NCBI GenBank assembly: GCA_028874365.1
Contig: JAPPJZ010000078.1
Coordinates: 1 to 64,000 of the forward strand
Origin: Chloroflexota bacterium
Lineage (GTDB): Bacteria > Chloroflexota > Dehalococcoidia > Bin125
DNA: 64,000 bases
Direction of reading: 5' to 3'
A program made the translations under genes and the position numbers. The notes beneath the pieces were generated by a model. The model saw only the letters and a program-made list of their open reading frames with translations, had not been told where the DNA came from and did no database searches. Every line of letters starts with the position of its first letter. The stretch's first letter is position 1. Shown one piece after another: positions 36,865 to 46,248 of the stretch.

Positions 36865-38613
36865 CTAGCGAATGAACCCTTCGTAATTGCGCATCAAGAG
36901 CTGTGCTTCAATCTGACGCATCGTATCGAGCGCGACTCCGACCACGATCAGCAAGCCGGTTGAGGAAATCGTGAGTGCCGTCGAGTCGGGGATGAATTCC
37001 GTCGCGAGGAACGGCACCACCGCGACAAAGCCGAGGAACAGCGCTCCCGCCCAGGTGATCCTCGCCAGCACCCGATTGATGTAGTCCTGAGTCGGCCGGC
37101 CGGGGCGAATACCCGGGATGAACCCTCCCTGTTTCTGCAAGTTCTCGGCCAGGTTTTGCTGTTGGAAGGTCACAAAGGTGTAGAAGAACGTGAACCCGAC
37201 CACCAGCACGAACGACAGCGCCCAATACGCGGGTCGACCCGGCGATAGATTCAACTGGACCCAATCCGCCGCTCGAATGATCCAGCCCGGACGTTCGCCC
37301 AGCGTTTGACCTTCGGCGATATCGGGCGTCAACGGGTTGTCGACGGGATCTTCGTGCGTTTTGATCTCGGAGACGGCGATGAAGTTGCCGGCCCGGTCGG
37401 CCAAACGGATCGGGTCTTCGGAAATCTCATTGGCATCGATGCGCCACGCGTATAGGGTCTCGCCCGAGACCGGGTCGGCGGTGGTCTCGACCTGGGTCAG
37501 GACATTGGAATCGGAGTTGGAGTTGACGCGGTCAAGCACGTCCTGGAACGTGTCTTCTCCGCGGTTCCACTCGATGATGCCCTCGTTGACGACGAACTCG
37601 CCCGACGCGTCGAGGTCAGGGAACAGCGTAGCCAGGGGCTCGTCCACATCCTCGCGCGTGAAGGGCACTTCAACCGCCACCTGGGTCTGCGCTTCTTCGC
37701 CGGCCGCTCCGGTGATCCAACCGGCCAGCACCGAGGGGAAGATGATGATCGAGAAGGCGAAAATCAGCGGGATCATGCCCGCGGAGTTGACCCGCAAGGG
37801 AATGTATGACTGACCGCTCTGGCGGTACATCCTCCCGCCTCTGAAGACCGATCGGGCATATTGAACGGGAATCCTCCGCTGCGCCTCCTGGAAGAACACG
37901 ATCAGGGCTACCAACGCGATTGCAATCGCGATCACGACCGCAATGCCGGACCAGCCGATGTCGGACAGGCGCACCGAGTTGAACAGCGTCGGGAAACTGG
38001 CGACGATGCCGGCGAAGATGATGAGCGAGATGCCGTTGCCGACGCCCTTCTCGGTGATCAGCTCACCCAGCCAAATCAAGAACATCGTGCCGGCGGTCAT
38101 GGTGGCCAGCGCGGAGATCGTGGGCAGCCACTCGTCGGCGCCGAAGCCGATCCCGGTGATTGCCCGAGCGTTCTCCAGGAGGAGCAACTGACCGTAGCCC
38201 TGGACCAATGCCATTGGCACAGCGAGCCAGTAGGTGTAGAGCTGAATCTTGTTGCGTCCCGACTCACCCTCCTGCGCCAGCGCCTGCAGCTTGGGAATCA
38301 TCGGCTGCATCAGGTTCATGACGATCGAGGCGGTGATGTATGGGTAGACGCCCAGGGCCACGATCGACAGGTTGTCGAGCCCGCCGCCGGAGAAGAGGTT
38401 GAGGAAGCCGAGAACGGGGTTGTTGTCGAGCGCGTTCTCGAGCTGAGTCTTGTTAATGTCGGGAATCGGGACGTGCGCCACCAGCCGGAAGATGACCAGC
38501 ATGGAGAGCGTAAACGCGAGCTTTTGGCGGACGTCCGGCTGTCGCCAGGCGTCGACCAACGCCTGCAGCAGCTTAGGCCTCGTCGGCCCCCCTGCTGTCT
38601 GCGTTCTCTGCAT
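36865..38613 (-). CDS. secY: Preprotein translocase subunit SecY with large loop insertion
   Basis: A SecY of 582 residues from the ATG at 38613 (the usual length is about 420-440). The ten-helix core is recognisable: AHVPIPDINKTQL plug region, GVYPYITASIVMNLM, ITEKGVGNGISLIIF, PLRVNSAGMIPLIFAFSII and GGFIPGIRPGRPT. Between helix 7 and helix 8 about 140 residues are inserted (roughly GAAGEEAQ to LGERPG; complement 37288-37710). The insert is acidic and soluble-looking, and the topology places it outside the cytoplasm. The start overlaps the rplO stop by about 40 bases and may lie further downstream at a non-ATG codon. Confidence 0.93.
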   Translation of the reverse strand: MQRTQTAGGPTRPKLLQALVDAWRQPDVRQKLAFTLSMLVIFRLVAHVPIPDINKTQLENALDNNPVLGFLNLFSGGGLDNLSIVALGVYPYITASIVMNLMQPMIPKLQALAQEGESGRNKIQLYTYWLAVPMALVQGYGQLLLLENARAITGIGFGADEWLPTISALATMTAGTMFLIWLGELITEKGVGNGISLIIFAGIVASFPTLFNSVRLSDIGWSGIAVVIAIAIALVALIVFFQEAQRRIPVQYARSVFRGGRMYRQSGQSYIPLRVNSAGMIPLIFAFSIIIFPSVLAGWITGAAGEEAQTQVAVEVPFTREDVDEPLATLFPDLDASGEFVVNEGIIEWNRGEDTFQDVLDRVNSNSDSNVLTQVETTADPVSGETLYAWRIDANEISEDPIRLADRAGNFIAVSEIKTHEDPVDNPLTPDIAEGQTLGERPGWIIRAADWVQLNLSPGRPAYWALSFVLVVGFTFFYTFVTFQQQNLAENLQKQGGFIPGIRPGRPTQDYINRVLARITWAGALFLGFVAVVPFLATEFIPDSTALTISSTGLLIVVGVALDTMRQIEAQLLMRNYEGFIR

Positions 38614-39064
38614 TGATGACCTCGACGCTGCCGCCCGCGGCAACGATCTTCGCTTCGGCGGCCGGAGAGATTCGCTCGACGCGCAGATGCAGTGCGCTGG
38701 CGAGTTCGCCGCCGGCCAGCACTTTGAACCGTTGGCTCGCGCGCCGCAGCAGACCCGCAGCTACGAGCGCGTCTGCATCGACCGTATCACCGTCGGCGAA
38801 TCGGCGTTCCAGATCGACCACGTTGATCGGCTGCGCGTCCACACGGAAAGGCGCCTTGAAGCCCTTGCGCCTCGGCAGCGTGCGCATGATCGACATGGCG
38901 CCGCCCTCAAAGACCGAGTTGTAGTCGCGACCGGAACGGGAGAGCTGGCCCTTGAGCCCGCGTCCGGAGTAGGTGCCTTTGCCCGACGCGTTACCCCGGC
39001 CGACGCGCTTTCGGCGTTTGCGTGAGCCGGGCGGCGGGCTCAGATCGTTCAAGCGCAGGACCAT
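38573..39064 (-). CDS. rplO: 50S ribosomal protein L15
   Basis: A 163-residue L15. LNDLSPPPGSRKRRKRVGRG and GKGTYSGRGLKGQLSRSG are the basic glycine-rich N-terminal part that threads into 23S rRNA, followed by a globular C-terminal domain. The last dozen residues (NAENADSRGADEA) are acidic. The ATG overlaps the rpmD stop by one base and the gene overlaps the secY start. Confidence 0.96.
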   Translation of the reverse strand: MVLRLNDLSPPPGSRKRRKRVGRGNASGKGTYSGRGLKGQLSRSGRDYNSVFEGGAMSIMRTLPRRKGFKAPFRVDAQPINVVDLERRFADGDTVDADALVAAGLLRRASQRFKVLAGGELASALHLRVERISPAAEAKIVAAGGSVEVINAENADSRGADEA

Positions 39065-39252
39065 TAGGCGTCCTCGATTTCAGTCACTGTGACGAGGTGG
39101 GAGACCTTGTTGATCATCCCGCGCACGTCCGGTGTGTCGTCTTTGATCGTGCTCTGGCCCAGCTTGCGCAGGCCGAGCGAGCGGATCGTATGGCCCTGGT
39201 CGGAGCGATATCCGATGGCCGATTTGCTGTAGGTGATCTTGAGCTGAGACAT
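39064..39252 (-). CDS. rpmD: 50S ribosomal protein L30
   Basis: A 62-residue bacterial-type L30. SQLKITYSKSAIGYRSDQGHTIRSLGLRKL is the conserved strand-helix start with the Gly-Leu-rich turn, and VRGMINKVSHLVTVTEIED closes the fold. It lies between rpsE and rplO as usual. Confidence 0.95.
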   Translation of the reverse strand: MSQLKITYSKSAIGYRSDQGHTIRSLGLRKLGQSTIKDDTPDVRGMINKVSHLVTVTEIEDA

Positions 39253-39258
39253 GCGCCG

Positions 39259-39882
39259 CTACTCGCTCGTTCCGACCGTGGCGAGTTCCGCTTCCGCCTC
39301 GGTGGCAGCGTCGGCTTCAGCATCGGCGGGGGCAGCCGCGGGCTCGTCGGGAATCCGACCTGCCAGGCGCAGTCGTTCTCGTCGCACCTGTACGGGGTCG
39401 CGCAGCTCCATCAATGCGCGGCGAGTCGCCTGGACGACGTTGACCACGTTGTTGGAACCGAGCGACTTGGTAAGGACGTTGCGCAGGCCGACCGCTTCCA
39501 ACACGGCACGCGCACCGCCGCCGGCGATCACGCCGGTTCCAGGAGCAGCGGGCTTGAGCAACACCTGCGACGCGCAGAATCGGGCCGTGATTGGGTGCGG
39601 GATCGTGCCGTTGCGAATTGGGACGGTGATCATCTCGCGTCGAGCGATCGTTGAGCCCTTGCGAATCGCGTCGGGCACTTCGTTGGCGCGGCCGATGCCG
39701 ATACCGACGCGGCCGTTGCCGTCGCCGACGACCACCACGGACGTGAATGAAAATCGTCGTCCACCCTTGACCACCTTGGCCACGCGGGAGACCGAGACGA
39801 CCTTTTCGATGATGTCGTCCTGCGGTTCATCGCGATCGCGGCGGCGGCCCCGCCCTCGTCCGCCGTCTCGTTGCTGCACCAT
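39259..39882 (-). CDS. rpsE: 30S ribosomal protein S5 with acidic tail
   Basis: A 207-residue S5 that helps decoding fidelity. It has the double-stranded-RNA-binding-like N-domain ([35 protein letters not shown]) and the C-domain ([20 protein letters not shown]). After residue about 180 an Ala/Asp/Glu-rich tail of some 26 residues follows ([15 protein letters not shown]), longer than in common model S5 proteins. Confidence 0.97.
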   Translation of the reverse strand: MVQQRDGGRGRGRRRDRDEPQDDIIEKVVSVSRVAKVVKGGRRFSFTSVVVVGDGNGRVGIGIGRANEVPDAIRKGSTIARREMITVPIRNGTIPHPITARFCASQVLLKPAAPGTGVIAGGGARAVLEAVGLRNVLTKSLGSNNVVNVVQATRRALMELRDPVQVRRERLRLAGRIPDEPAAAPADAEADAATEAEAELATVGTSE

Positions 39883-39912
39883 GCTTCGCTCCTGCTCCCG
39901 ATGGCCGCGCTG

Positions 39913-40299
39913 CTAGAACACGAGCCCGCCTTCGCGCGCGGCCTCGGCCAGCGCGCGAACGCGTCCGTGGTATTGATATCCAGCGCGGTCGAAGACCACG
40001 GCCGAGATGCCGGCTTCCCGCGCGACCTGTGCGAGCCGCCGGCCGACCGCTCGCGCGCTCGCCTGTTTGCCCGACCCGTCGTCCTCGGTCGTCGCAGCGG
40101 CGTTCGAGCCCAGATCGGAGGCGCTGGCCAGGGTGACGCCGGCATCGTCGTCGATAATCTGACCGTAGATGTGCCGGGCCGAGCGGTAGACGCAGAGTCG
40201 CGGACGGCGCGCCGTGCCGTGCACCCGTTTGCGGACACGCAGATGCCGACGCTGACGCGCGGCCCGCGTGGTGCGCCGCTTGCGGCGAATCGTCGTCAT
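39913..40299 (-). CDS. rplR: 50S ribosomal protein L18
   Basis: A 128-residue L18 that binds 5S rRNA. The basic start ([18 protein letters not shown]) leads into [20 protein letters not shown] and ends with [26 protein letters not shown], the family closing signature. The ATG at 40299 was selected; a much longer in-frame reading upstream overlaps rplF and is spurious. Confidence 0.96.
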   Translation of the reverse strand: MTTIRRKRRTTRAARQRRHLRVRKRVHGTARRPRLCVYRSARHIYGQIIDDDAGVTLASASDLGSNAAATTEDDGSGKQASARAVGRRLAQVAREAGISAVVFDRAGYQYHGRVRALAEAAREGGLVF

Positions 40300-40345
40300 C
40301 TCATCTTCTCCAGATCGACATGCGCTCGCATTCCAGGCCGATGGC

Positions 40346-40882
40346 CTAGGCGATGGCGCTCTTGCCCTGCTTACGGCGGACCCACTCGCCTCGGTAGCGA
40401 ATGCCCTTGCCCTTGTAGGGTTCGGGCGGGCGGACAGCACGAATCTCGGCTGCTTGTTGACCGACCACCTGCTTGTTCGCTCCGTGCACGTGAACGAGTT
40501 GGCCCTCGACGGCGAACTCAATTCCATCGGGCGGATCCTTGCGCACCAGGTGCGAGTAGCCGACGCGCAGGACCAGGGTGTTGCCGTCCATCTCGGCGCG
40601 GTAACCCGTGCCCTGGATCTCCAGTGTTTTCGACCAGCCCTCCGAGACGCCCGTCACCATGTTCTGAATCAAGGCGCGTGCCAGTCCGTGCTGGGATCGG
40701 TGGACACGGCGATCACTGGGACGCGTGACCACGACCTCACCTTCGCCCAAGGCGATATGCAGGTCGGGGTGAATGTGCTGATCGAGCTCACCGCGCGGTC
40801 CCTTGACCGAGACATGGCCCTGCTCGATCGTGACATCGACCCCGGACGGCACCGGCACGGGCAGACGACCGACTCGACTCAT
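40346..40882 (-). CDS. rplF: 50S ribosomal protein L6
   Basis: A 178-residue L6 near the factor-binding site. [18 protein letters not shown] is the canonical start, followed by [10 protein letters not shown]. The C-terminal domain contains [26 protein letters not shown], the conserved 23S rRNA contact. Two similar domains are visible, as is standard. Confidence 0.97.
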   Translation of the reverse strand: MSRVGRLPVPVPSGVDVTIEQGHVSVKGPRGELDQHIHPDLHIALGEGEVVVTRPSDRRVHRSQHGLARALIQNMVTGVSEGWSKTLEIQGTGYRAEMDGNTLVLRVGYSHLVRKDPPDGIEFAVEGQLVHVHGANKQVVGQQAAEIRAVRPPEPYKGKGIRYRGEWVRRKQGKSAIA

Positions 40883-40913
40883 CGTCCCGCTCCGATCGTG
40901 TTGTTGTGATTCG

Positions 40914-41318
40914 CTACCAGACGAAGCACAGCACTTCTCCGCCTACGTTTTCGCGTCGCGCTTGCGCGCCGGTCATTACACCGCGAGGTGTTGTGAGGAT
41001 CGCGACGCCGAGGCCGCCGTAGGGTCGCGGTATCTCGCGCTTCTGCACGTAGACGCGCAGACCAGGACGTGAGACCCGCTTGAGACCGGTGACGACGGAC
41101 GCGCCTTCCTCGTCGTAGAGCAGCTCAACATCGAGGTCGCGGCCGGCGCGGCCGGCGCGGTCCTTGACTTGATAGGAACGAATGAAGCCTTCCTCGGCCA
41201 GTACGTTGGCGATCGAAATTTTCATGTTCGACGCGGGGATTTCGACGCGGGGATGTCCCGCGTGAATCGCGTTGCGAATGCGCGTCAGCATGTCGGCGAC
41301 GGGGTCAGTCACTGGCAT
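40914..41318 (-). CDS. rpsH: 30S ribosomal protein S8
   Basis: A 134-residue S8. It opens with DPVADMLTRIRNAIHAGH and ends with the GVMTGAQARRENVGGEVLCFVW block that binds 16S rRNA helix 21. The gene upstream is rplE with a 72-base gap; the S14 gene that usually lies between them is missing. Confidence 0.97.
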   Translation of the reverse strand: MPVTDPVADMLTRIRNAIHAGHPRVEIPASNMKISIANVLAEEGFIRSYQVKDRAGRAGRDLDVELLYDEEGASVVTGLKRVSRPGLRVYVQKREIPRPYGGLGVAILTTPRGVMTGAQARRENVGGEVLCFVW

Positions 41319-41390
41319 TGCGAATCCTGCCTGCTAGCACCGTTCCTGCTGTTCATGTCGTTTCTCACCGGGTCCGTTCACTGGTTGCGT

Positions 41391-41969
41391 TCACTGGTTT
41401 CGTTCGAAGGGAAACCCGAGCAGTTCCAGCAACCGTCTGCCTTCCGCGTCGGTCCGAGCGGTTGTGATGATGTTGACCTGCAGTCCACGCACCTTGTCGA
41501 CGCTGCCGTAGTCGATCTCCGGGTAGACGATCTGCTCGCGAATCCCCAACGAATAGTTGCCGCGGCCGTCGAACGCCGTTCGGGAGACGCCCTGGAAGTC
41601 GCGGATCCGCGGCAGCGCGGCGTTGATCGTGCGGTCGAGGAACTCCCACATCCGCGCGCCGCGCAGGGTGCAGGACACGCCGACATTGTTGCCTTCGCGC
41701 AGCTTGAAGTTTGCGATTGACTTCTTCGCCTTGTTGACGACCGGCTTTTGCCCGCAGATGGTGGTCATGTCGGAGACGCAGTTTTCAAGGATCGCCGCGC
41801 CGCCGGGTCCGAGCGACTCGCCGACGCCGGAGTTGACCACGACTTTCACGACTCGCGGCACCTGCATCACGTTGGCGTAGTTGAACTCCTCAAACAGTCG
41901 TGGTGCGATCTCGTCGTTGAAACGCTGCTTCAGGCGCGGCGCCTGGGTCGTTGAACCGTTGGTTGTCAT
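41391..41969 (-). CDS. rplE: 50S ribosomal protein L5
   Basis: A 192-residue L5 of the central protuberance. Conserved stretches are VMQVPRVVKVVVNSGVGE, KSIANFKLREGNNVGVSCTLRG and QIVYPEIDYGSVDKVRGLQV. The C-terminus GFPFERNQ is normal. The stop codon lies within a 13-base tandem duplication described in the findings. Confidence 0.97.
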   Translation of the reverse strand: MTTNGSTTQAPRLKQRFNDEIAPRLFEEFNYANVMQVPRVVKVVVNSGVGESLGPGGAAILENCVSDMTTICGQKPVVNKAKKSIANFKLREGNNVGVSCTLRGARMWEFLDRTINAALPRIRDFQGVSRTAFDGRGNYSLGIREQIVYPEIDYGSVDKVRGLQVNIITTARTDAEGRRLLELLGFPFERNQ

Positions 41970-42283
41970 CAGTCAATATCCCCATCACACCTGCGGCAGA
42001 CCCGTGTCTTGACACCGTCGGCGCGCTCGCGGAATCCGACGCGCGACGGTCGGTCGCAGATCGGGCAGACGACGGCGACTTTGGACTCGTGCAGCGGCGC
42101 CTCGCGCTCGATGATGCCGGCCGGGGCGCCCATCTGAGTGGGCTGCATGTGGCGTTTGACCATGTTGATGCCAGTCACGATCACGCGGTTCTTCCTCGGC
42201 AGTACCTGCCGCACCTGGCCACGCCGGCCGCGGTCCTTGCCGACACGAATCTCCACGAGGTCGTCGCGTTGCACTCGACGCAT
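41969..42283 (-). CDS. rplX: 50S ribosomal protein L24 with cysteine motif
   Basis: A 104-residue L24. The KOW motif region reads DLVEIRVGKDRGRRGQVRQVL, followed by GINMVKRHMQPT. The C-terminal extension carries two CxxC pairs (Cys73/Cys76 and Cys96/Cys99), which should bind zinc. The ATG overlaps the rplE start region by one base. Confidence 0.96.
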   Translation of the reverse strand: MRRVQRDDLVEIRVGKDRGRRGQVRQVLPRKNRVIVTGINMVKRHMQPTQMGAPAGIIEREAPLHESKVAVVCPICDRPSRVGFRERADGVKTRVCRRCDGDID

Positions 42284-42655
42284 CTAGACCACCTCCGGAG
42301 CCAGCGACACGATGCGCATGAAGTCGCGCTCGCGCAGCTCGCGCGCGACCGGTCCGAGGATGCGGGTGCCGGTCGGATTCTGTCCGTCAGCGGCCAGGAT
42401 CACGGCCGCGTTGTCGTCGAAGCGGATGTAGGATCCGTCGACCCGGCGATACTGCTTGGCGACGCGAACGATGACCGCTCGCACTACCTGTCCGGCGCGG
42501 ATCTCGCGGCCCGGATCGGCCTGCTTGACCGTCGCCACGATGGTGTCGCCGACGGACGCGTAGCGGCGCTTCGTCCCGCCCAGAACACGGATGCACTTGA
42601 TCACCCGGGCGCCCGAGTTGTCGGCGACGCGCAGCGAGGATTCCTGCTGGATCAC
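42284..42655 (-). CDS. rplN: 50S ribosomal protein L14
   Basis: A 123-residue L14. [20 protein letters not shown] is diagnostic, and the later RVVIRTKKxxxR-like block appears as [20 protein letters not shown], with FDDNAAVIL following. It binds the 23S rRNA at the subunit interface. Its ATG overlaps the rpsQ stop. Confidence 0.97.
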   Translation of the reverse strand: MIQQESSLRVADNSGARVIKCIRVLGGTKRRYASVGDTIVATVKQADPGREIRAGQVVRAVIVRVAKQYRRVDGSYIRFDDNAAVILAADGQNPTGTRILGPVARELRERDFMRIVSLAPEVV

Positions 42656-42972
42656 TCCGAGTCCTCACCATCCGTGGCCGCCTCGTCGAGCGACGGGGCG
42701 CCAATTTCCTGCGGTTGAATGTCGGCCACCTCGCGCCGCTCGAGGATCTCGACGACCCGCCAGGACTTGCGCTTCGAGAGCGGACGGCACTCCTCGATGA
42801 CGACCGAGTCGCCGATCTTGCAGTCGTTGCCCTCGTCGTGGACCAAGTAGCGCTTGCGACGGCGCATGATCTTCTTGTAGAGCGGGTGGCGCACGGTGCG
42901 CTCGACTCGGACCGACACCGTCTTGTGACGTGCATCGGCGACGGCGACCCCTACACGTCGTTTGCGTGCCAT
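42652..42972 (-). CDS. rpsQ: 30S ribosomal protein S17
   Basis: A 106-residue S17. The OB-fold core runs from [20 protein letters not shown] through [33 protein letters not shown]. The last 24 residues (from about [12 protein letters not shown] to TDGEDSE) extend the protein with acidic residues. Confidence 0.96.
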   Translation of the reverse strand: MARKRRVGVAVADARHKTVSVRVERTVRHPLYKKIMRRRKRYLVHDEGNDCKIGDSVVIEECRPLSKRKSWRVVEILERREVADIQPQEIGAPSLDEAATDGEDSE

Positions 42973-42975
42973 CGG

Positions 42976-43305
42976 CTACTCTTCCTCGCTCGCCGAGCCG
43001 TCTTCGGGCTCGACATTGTTGTCTGCATCGTTGTAATCGACATCGTCCGCTTCATCGACGGTGTCGGCTACGCGAACCAGGGGCTCGATCGGCGTACCGG
43101 CCGCCTCGGCCAACTGTCGCTCGCGCAGGATGGTGCGCAACCGCGCGACCTGCCGCCTGGCCTGGCGCATCGCCATCGGATTCTGCAACTGCCGCGTGCC
43201 GATCTGGAACTGCAGATTGAAGACCTCGCGGTAGGCCTCGTTGATTGCGTCGCCCAGTTCGGCGTCGGTCATTGACCGGGCTTCGTCGGCCAGAGGATTC
43301 GGCAT
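42976..43305 (-). CDS. rpmC: 50S ribosomal protein L29 with long acidic tail
   Basis: A 109-residue protein whose first 65 residues are L29: a two-helix hairpin with [40 protein letters not shown] and [19 protein letters not shown]. From about residue 72 a 38-residue acidic tail follows ([20 protein letters not shown]), roughly half the usual protein length again. The ATG at 43305 follows the rplP stop by 2 bases; the ATG at 43272 (MTDAELGD) is a possible alternative start. Confidence 0.93.
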   Translation of the reverse strand: MPNPLADEARSMTDAELGDAINEAYREVFNLQFQIGTRQLQNPMAMRQARRQVARLRTILRERQLAEAAGTPIEPLVRVADTVDEADDVDYNDADNNVEPEDGSASEEE

Positions 43306-43307
43306 GC

Positions 43308-43727
43308 CTACACCACCTCGGCTTCGCGAACGACGACGCGCGTGCGGACCGGCAGCTTGTGGCTGGCGCGACGCAGTGCCTCGCGAGCGTCGGCCTCGGG
43401 CACGCCCGCGAGTTCGAACAGCACACGGCCGGGCTTGACCACGGCGACCCACTTCTCGGGTGCGCCCTTGCCCTTGCCCATTCTGGTCTCGGCCGGCTTC
43501 TGCGTCACCGACTTGTCGGGGAACACGCGAATCCAGACCTTGCCGCCGCGCTTGACGTAGTGCGTGATCGCGCGGCGCGCCGCTTCGATCTGTCGGCCGT
43601 CGACCCAGGCCGCCTCGAGCGACTGCAATCCGATCTCGCCGAAGGCCACGGAGTTGCCGGACTGCGCCATGCCGCGGCGTCGGCCGCGGTGATGCTTGCG
43701 CCATTTGACTCGTCTGGGCTGAAGCAT
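43308..43727 (-). CDS. rplP: 50S ribosomal protein L16
   Basis: A 139-residue L16. [19 protein letters not shown] is the conserved start, and [22 protein letters not shown] and [18 protein letters not shown] are the core. It binds near the A-site tRNA. The ATG overlaps the rpsC stop by one base. Confidence 0.97.
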   Translation of the reverse strand: MLQPRRVKWRKHHRGRRRGMAQSGNSVAFGEIGLQSLEAAWVDGRQIEAARRAITHYVKRGGKVWIRVFPDKSVTQKPAETRMGKGKGAPEKWVAVVKPGRVLFELAGVPEADAREALRRASHKLPVRTRVVVREAEVV

Positions 43728-44437
43728 CAGCGGCCTCCCCGTCCGCCGGCGACCGGAGGCTCAATCGCCTGGGCCGGTCCGCCGGGCGCTTCGGTCTCAG
43801 CTTCGAAGGGCAGAATCTCGCCCTTGTAGATCCAGACCTTGACGCCGATTCGACCGAAGACCGTCTTCGCTTCGGCGAAGCCGTAATCGATGTCGGCACG
43901 CAGGGTGTGCAACGGCACGCGACCGGACATTTCTTGGGCCTTGCGCGACATCTCGGCGCCGCCCAAGCGACCCGAGATGATGATCTTTGCTCCCTCGGCT
44001 CCGCGCTGCATGGTTCGCTGGACCGCTTGCTTGATCGCGCGGCGGAAGGCAATTCGCCGTTCCATCTGCTCGGCGACGTTGCGGGCGACGAGTTGGGCAT
44101 CGAGCTCGGGTACCCGGATCTCGGCCACATCCACGCGCAGACGAATCGGCCGCGCGATCAAGGCCTCTAGATCGCGGCGCAACTCCTCCACGTTCTGCCC
44201 GCCGCGCCCGATGACGATGCCCGGCTTGGCGGTGTGCAGTTTGACGCCAAGCTGGTTGGCGTTGCGTTCAATGTCGACGCGAGAGATCATCGCCTCGTTC
44301 AAGCGATCGTCAATGAAATCACGGATCTTGCGGTCTTCAGCCAGCAACTCGGCGTACTGCTTGTCGGAGTACCACTGCGAGCGCCACTCGTAGATTGTGC
44401 CGATGCGGAAGCTGGTCGGGTGAACTTTCTGACCCAT
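43727..44437 (-). CDS. rpsC: 30S ribosomal protein S3
   Basis: A 236-residue S3. [21 protein letters not shown] begins the protein, the KH domain contains [20 protein letters not shown], and the C-domain has [25 protein letters not shown] short glycine-rich tail follows the core. It lines the mRNA entry tunnel. Confidence 0.97.
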   Translation of the reverse strand: MGQKVHPTSFRIGTIYEWRSQWYSDKQYAELLAEDRKIRDFIDDRLNEAMISRVDIERNANQLGVKLHTAKPGIVIGRGGQNVEELRRDLEALIARPIRLRVDVAEIRVPELDAQLVARNVAEQMERRIAFRRAIKQAVQRTMQRGAEGAKIIISGRLGGAEMSRKAQEMSGRVPLHTLRADIDYGFAEAKTVFGRIGVKVWIYKGEILPFEAETEAPGGPAQAIEPPVAGGRGGR

Positions 44438-44460
44438 GTGGTTATCCGTCCTCTGCGTCC

Positions 44461-44802
44461 CTATTGGTCGATGCCGTCGGACACGACGACGGTGATGTGC
44501 GCGGTGCGCTTGAGAATGCGGCCCACCCGACCGCGCGCCTTCGCCCGGAAGCGGCGGAGGGTGCGGCCGTCGCCGGCGTGAATCTCTTTGATGTGCAGGT
44601 CGCGGGCGTCGAGTCCGTAGTTGTTCTCGGCGTTAGCGACGGCCGAATCGAGCACCTTGGCTACATCGCGGGCGATCGGCTTCGGCGTGAAGCGAAGCTG
44701 CAGCCGCGCATCTTCAACCGGCATTCCTCGCAAACCCTGCATCACGAGCCTCACCTTGCGCGGTGAGGTACGGACGAACTTGGCGCTGGCCTGGACTTGC
44801 AT
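44461..44802 (-). CDS. rplV: 50S ribosomal protein L22
   Basis: A 113-residue L22. [21 protein letters not shown] is diagnostic, and the C-terminal loop ([28 protein letters not shown]) extends into the nascent peptide exit tunnel. The start overlaps the rpsS stop by one base. Confidence 0.97.
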   Translation of the reverse strand: MQVQASAKFVRTSPRKVRLVMQGLRGMPVEDARLQLRFTPKPIARDVAKVLDSAVANAENNYGLDARDLHIKEIHAGDGRTLRRFRAKARGRVGRILKRTAHITVVVSDGIDQ

Positions 44803-45086
44803 CAGTGCACCCGTGTTCCGCGATCGGAGCGTCCGATGTGGCCGCGGAAGGTACGCGTGGGCGCGAACTCACCCAGTTTGTGACCGACCATGTTCTCGGT
44901 CACGAAGACCGGCACATGACGCCGACCGTCGTGCACCGCGATCGTCAGTCCGACCATTTCCGGCACGATTGTCGAAGGCCGCGCCCAGGTCTGGATCACC
45001 GTGCGCGCGCCCGACGCACGGACGCGCTGCACCTTCTGCATCAGTTTGTGGTCCACGTACGGACCCTTTTTCGTGGATCGAGACAT
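44802..45086 (-). CDS. rpsS: 30S ribosomal protein S19
   Basis: A 94-residue S19. [18 protein letters not shown] and [20 protein letters not shown] are characteristic, as is [15 protein letters not shown] near the C-terminus. It contacts S13 in the head of the small subunit. Confidence 0.97.
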   Translation of the reverse strand: MSRSTKKGPYVDHKLMQKVQRVRASGARTVIQTWARPSTIVPEMVGLTIAVHDGRRHVPVFVTENMVGHKLGEFAPTRTFRGHIGRSDRGTRVH

Positions 45087-45110
45087 CGCGCAAACCCTCT
45101 GATCTCTGCC

Positions 45111-45947
45111 TTAGCGCCGTCGGCCGCGACGGCGAACGATGTACTTGTCGGATTGCTTCTTGCCCCGCGTACGGCGACCAAGCGTGTACCAGCCCCAAGG
45201 TGACTTCGGTCCGGGAAGACCGATGGGTGCTTTGCCCTCGCCGCCGCCGTGTGGGTGGTCAACGGGGTTCATCACCGAGCCGCGCACTTGCGGTCGGCGA
45301 CCGCGGTGCCGGTTTCGACCAGCCTTGCCGAGCTTGATGTTCGAGTGCTCGACATTGCCGACCTGGCCGATGGTTGCATAGCAGACCGAACGCACGCGCC
45401 GCATCTCGCCGGAGGGCAAGCGCAGCAGCGCGTAGTCGCCTTCCTTGGCCATGATTTGCGCCGAGGCGCCGGCCGAGCGCACCATCTGCGCCCCGCGGCC
45501 CTCAGTCAGTTCGACGTTGTGCACCTGGGTGCCGTTGGGGATCGCTGCCATCGGGAGGGCATTGCCGACGCGGATCGGTGCCTCGGGCCCCGACATGACG
45601 CGGTCGTCCACCTGCAACCCGCTGGGAGCGATGATGTAGCGCTTTTCTCCGTCGGTGTAGAAGATCAGCGCGATTCGCGCGGTGCGGTTGGGGTCGTATT
45701 CGATCGCTGCCACGCGGCCCTCGATACCGATACGGTCGCGGCGCTTCCAGTCGATAATCCGGTAGCGGCGCTTGTGACCGCCGCCGCGGTGGCGGACGGT
45801 GATCCGGCCTTTGTTGTTGCGGCCCGACTTCTTCTTCAGCGGAGCGAGCAGGCTCTTCTCGGGCTTCTTCTTGGTGATCTCCTCGAACGTGTGACCGGAG
45901 GAGTTGCGGCGTCCCGGGGAGGTTGGCTTGTAGTTCTTGATCGGCAC
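45111..45947 (-). CDS. rplB: 50S ribosomal protein L2
   Basis: A 278-residue L2, a near-peptidyl-transferase-centre protein. [42 protein letters not shown] and the highly conserved [19 protein letters not shown] are present. The GTG start at 45947 gives a normal length; the longer open frame upstream overlaps rplW and is spurious. Confidence 0.97.
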   Translation of the reverse strand: MPIKNYKPTSPGRRNSSGHTFEEITKKKPEKSLLAPLKKKSGRNNKGRITVRHRGGGHKRRYRIIDWKRRDRIGIEGRVAAIEYDPNRTARIALIFYTDGEKRYIIAPSGLQVDDRVMSGPEAPIRVGNALPMAAIPNGTQVHNVELTEGRGAQMVRSAGASAQIMAKEGDYALLRLPSGEMRRVRSVCYATIGQVGNVEHSNIKLGKAGRNRHRGRRPQVRGSVMNPVDHPHGGGEGKAPIGLPGPKSPWGWYTLGRRTRGKKQSDKYIVRRRGRRR

Positions 45948-45948
45948 G

Positions 45949-46248
45949 TCAGACCCCCTCGAACAGGCGGATCTCGTAGCCCTCGGCCAACGTGATGATC
46001 GCCTTCTTCCAGTCGCGCTCGCGACCGGGCCGTCCGCGACCGATGCGCCGCGTCGACCCGCGCACATTGATCACGTTCACCTTGCGCACCTGCACCGAGA
46101 ATGCGATCTCGATCGCCTCGCGAATCTGCAGCTTGTTTGCGCGCGGGTCAACTTCGAACACGTACTTGCCCTGCTCGGCCAGTTCGGTGGATTTTTCGGT
46201 AATGATGGGTTGGCGCACGACGGCGAACGGGTGAATGTCCTTAGGCAT
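45949..46248 (-). CDS. rplW: 50S ribosomal protein L23
   Basis: A 99-residue L23 at the exit tunnel, where SRP and trigger factor dock. [20 protein letters not shown] and [20 protein letters not shown] are conserved. The ATG at 46248 overlaps the rplD stop by a few bases and gives normal length; an upstream start is less likely. Confidence 0.96.
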   Translation of the reverse strand: MPKDIHPFAVVRQPIITEKSTELAEQGKYVFEVDPRANKLQIREAIEIAFSVQVRKVNVINVRGSTRRIGRGRPGRERDWKKAIITLAEGYEIRLFEGV

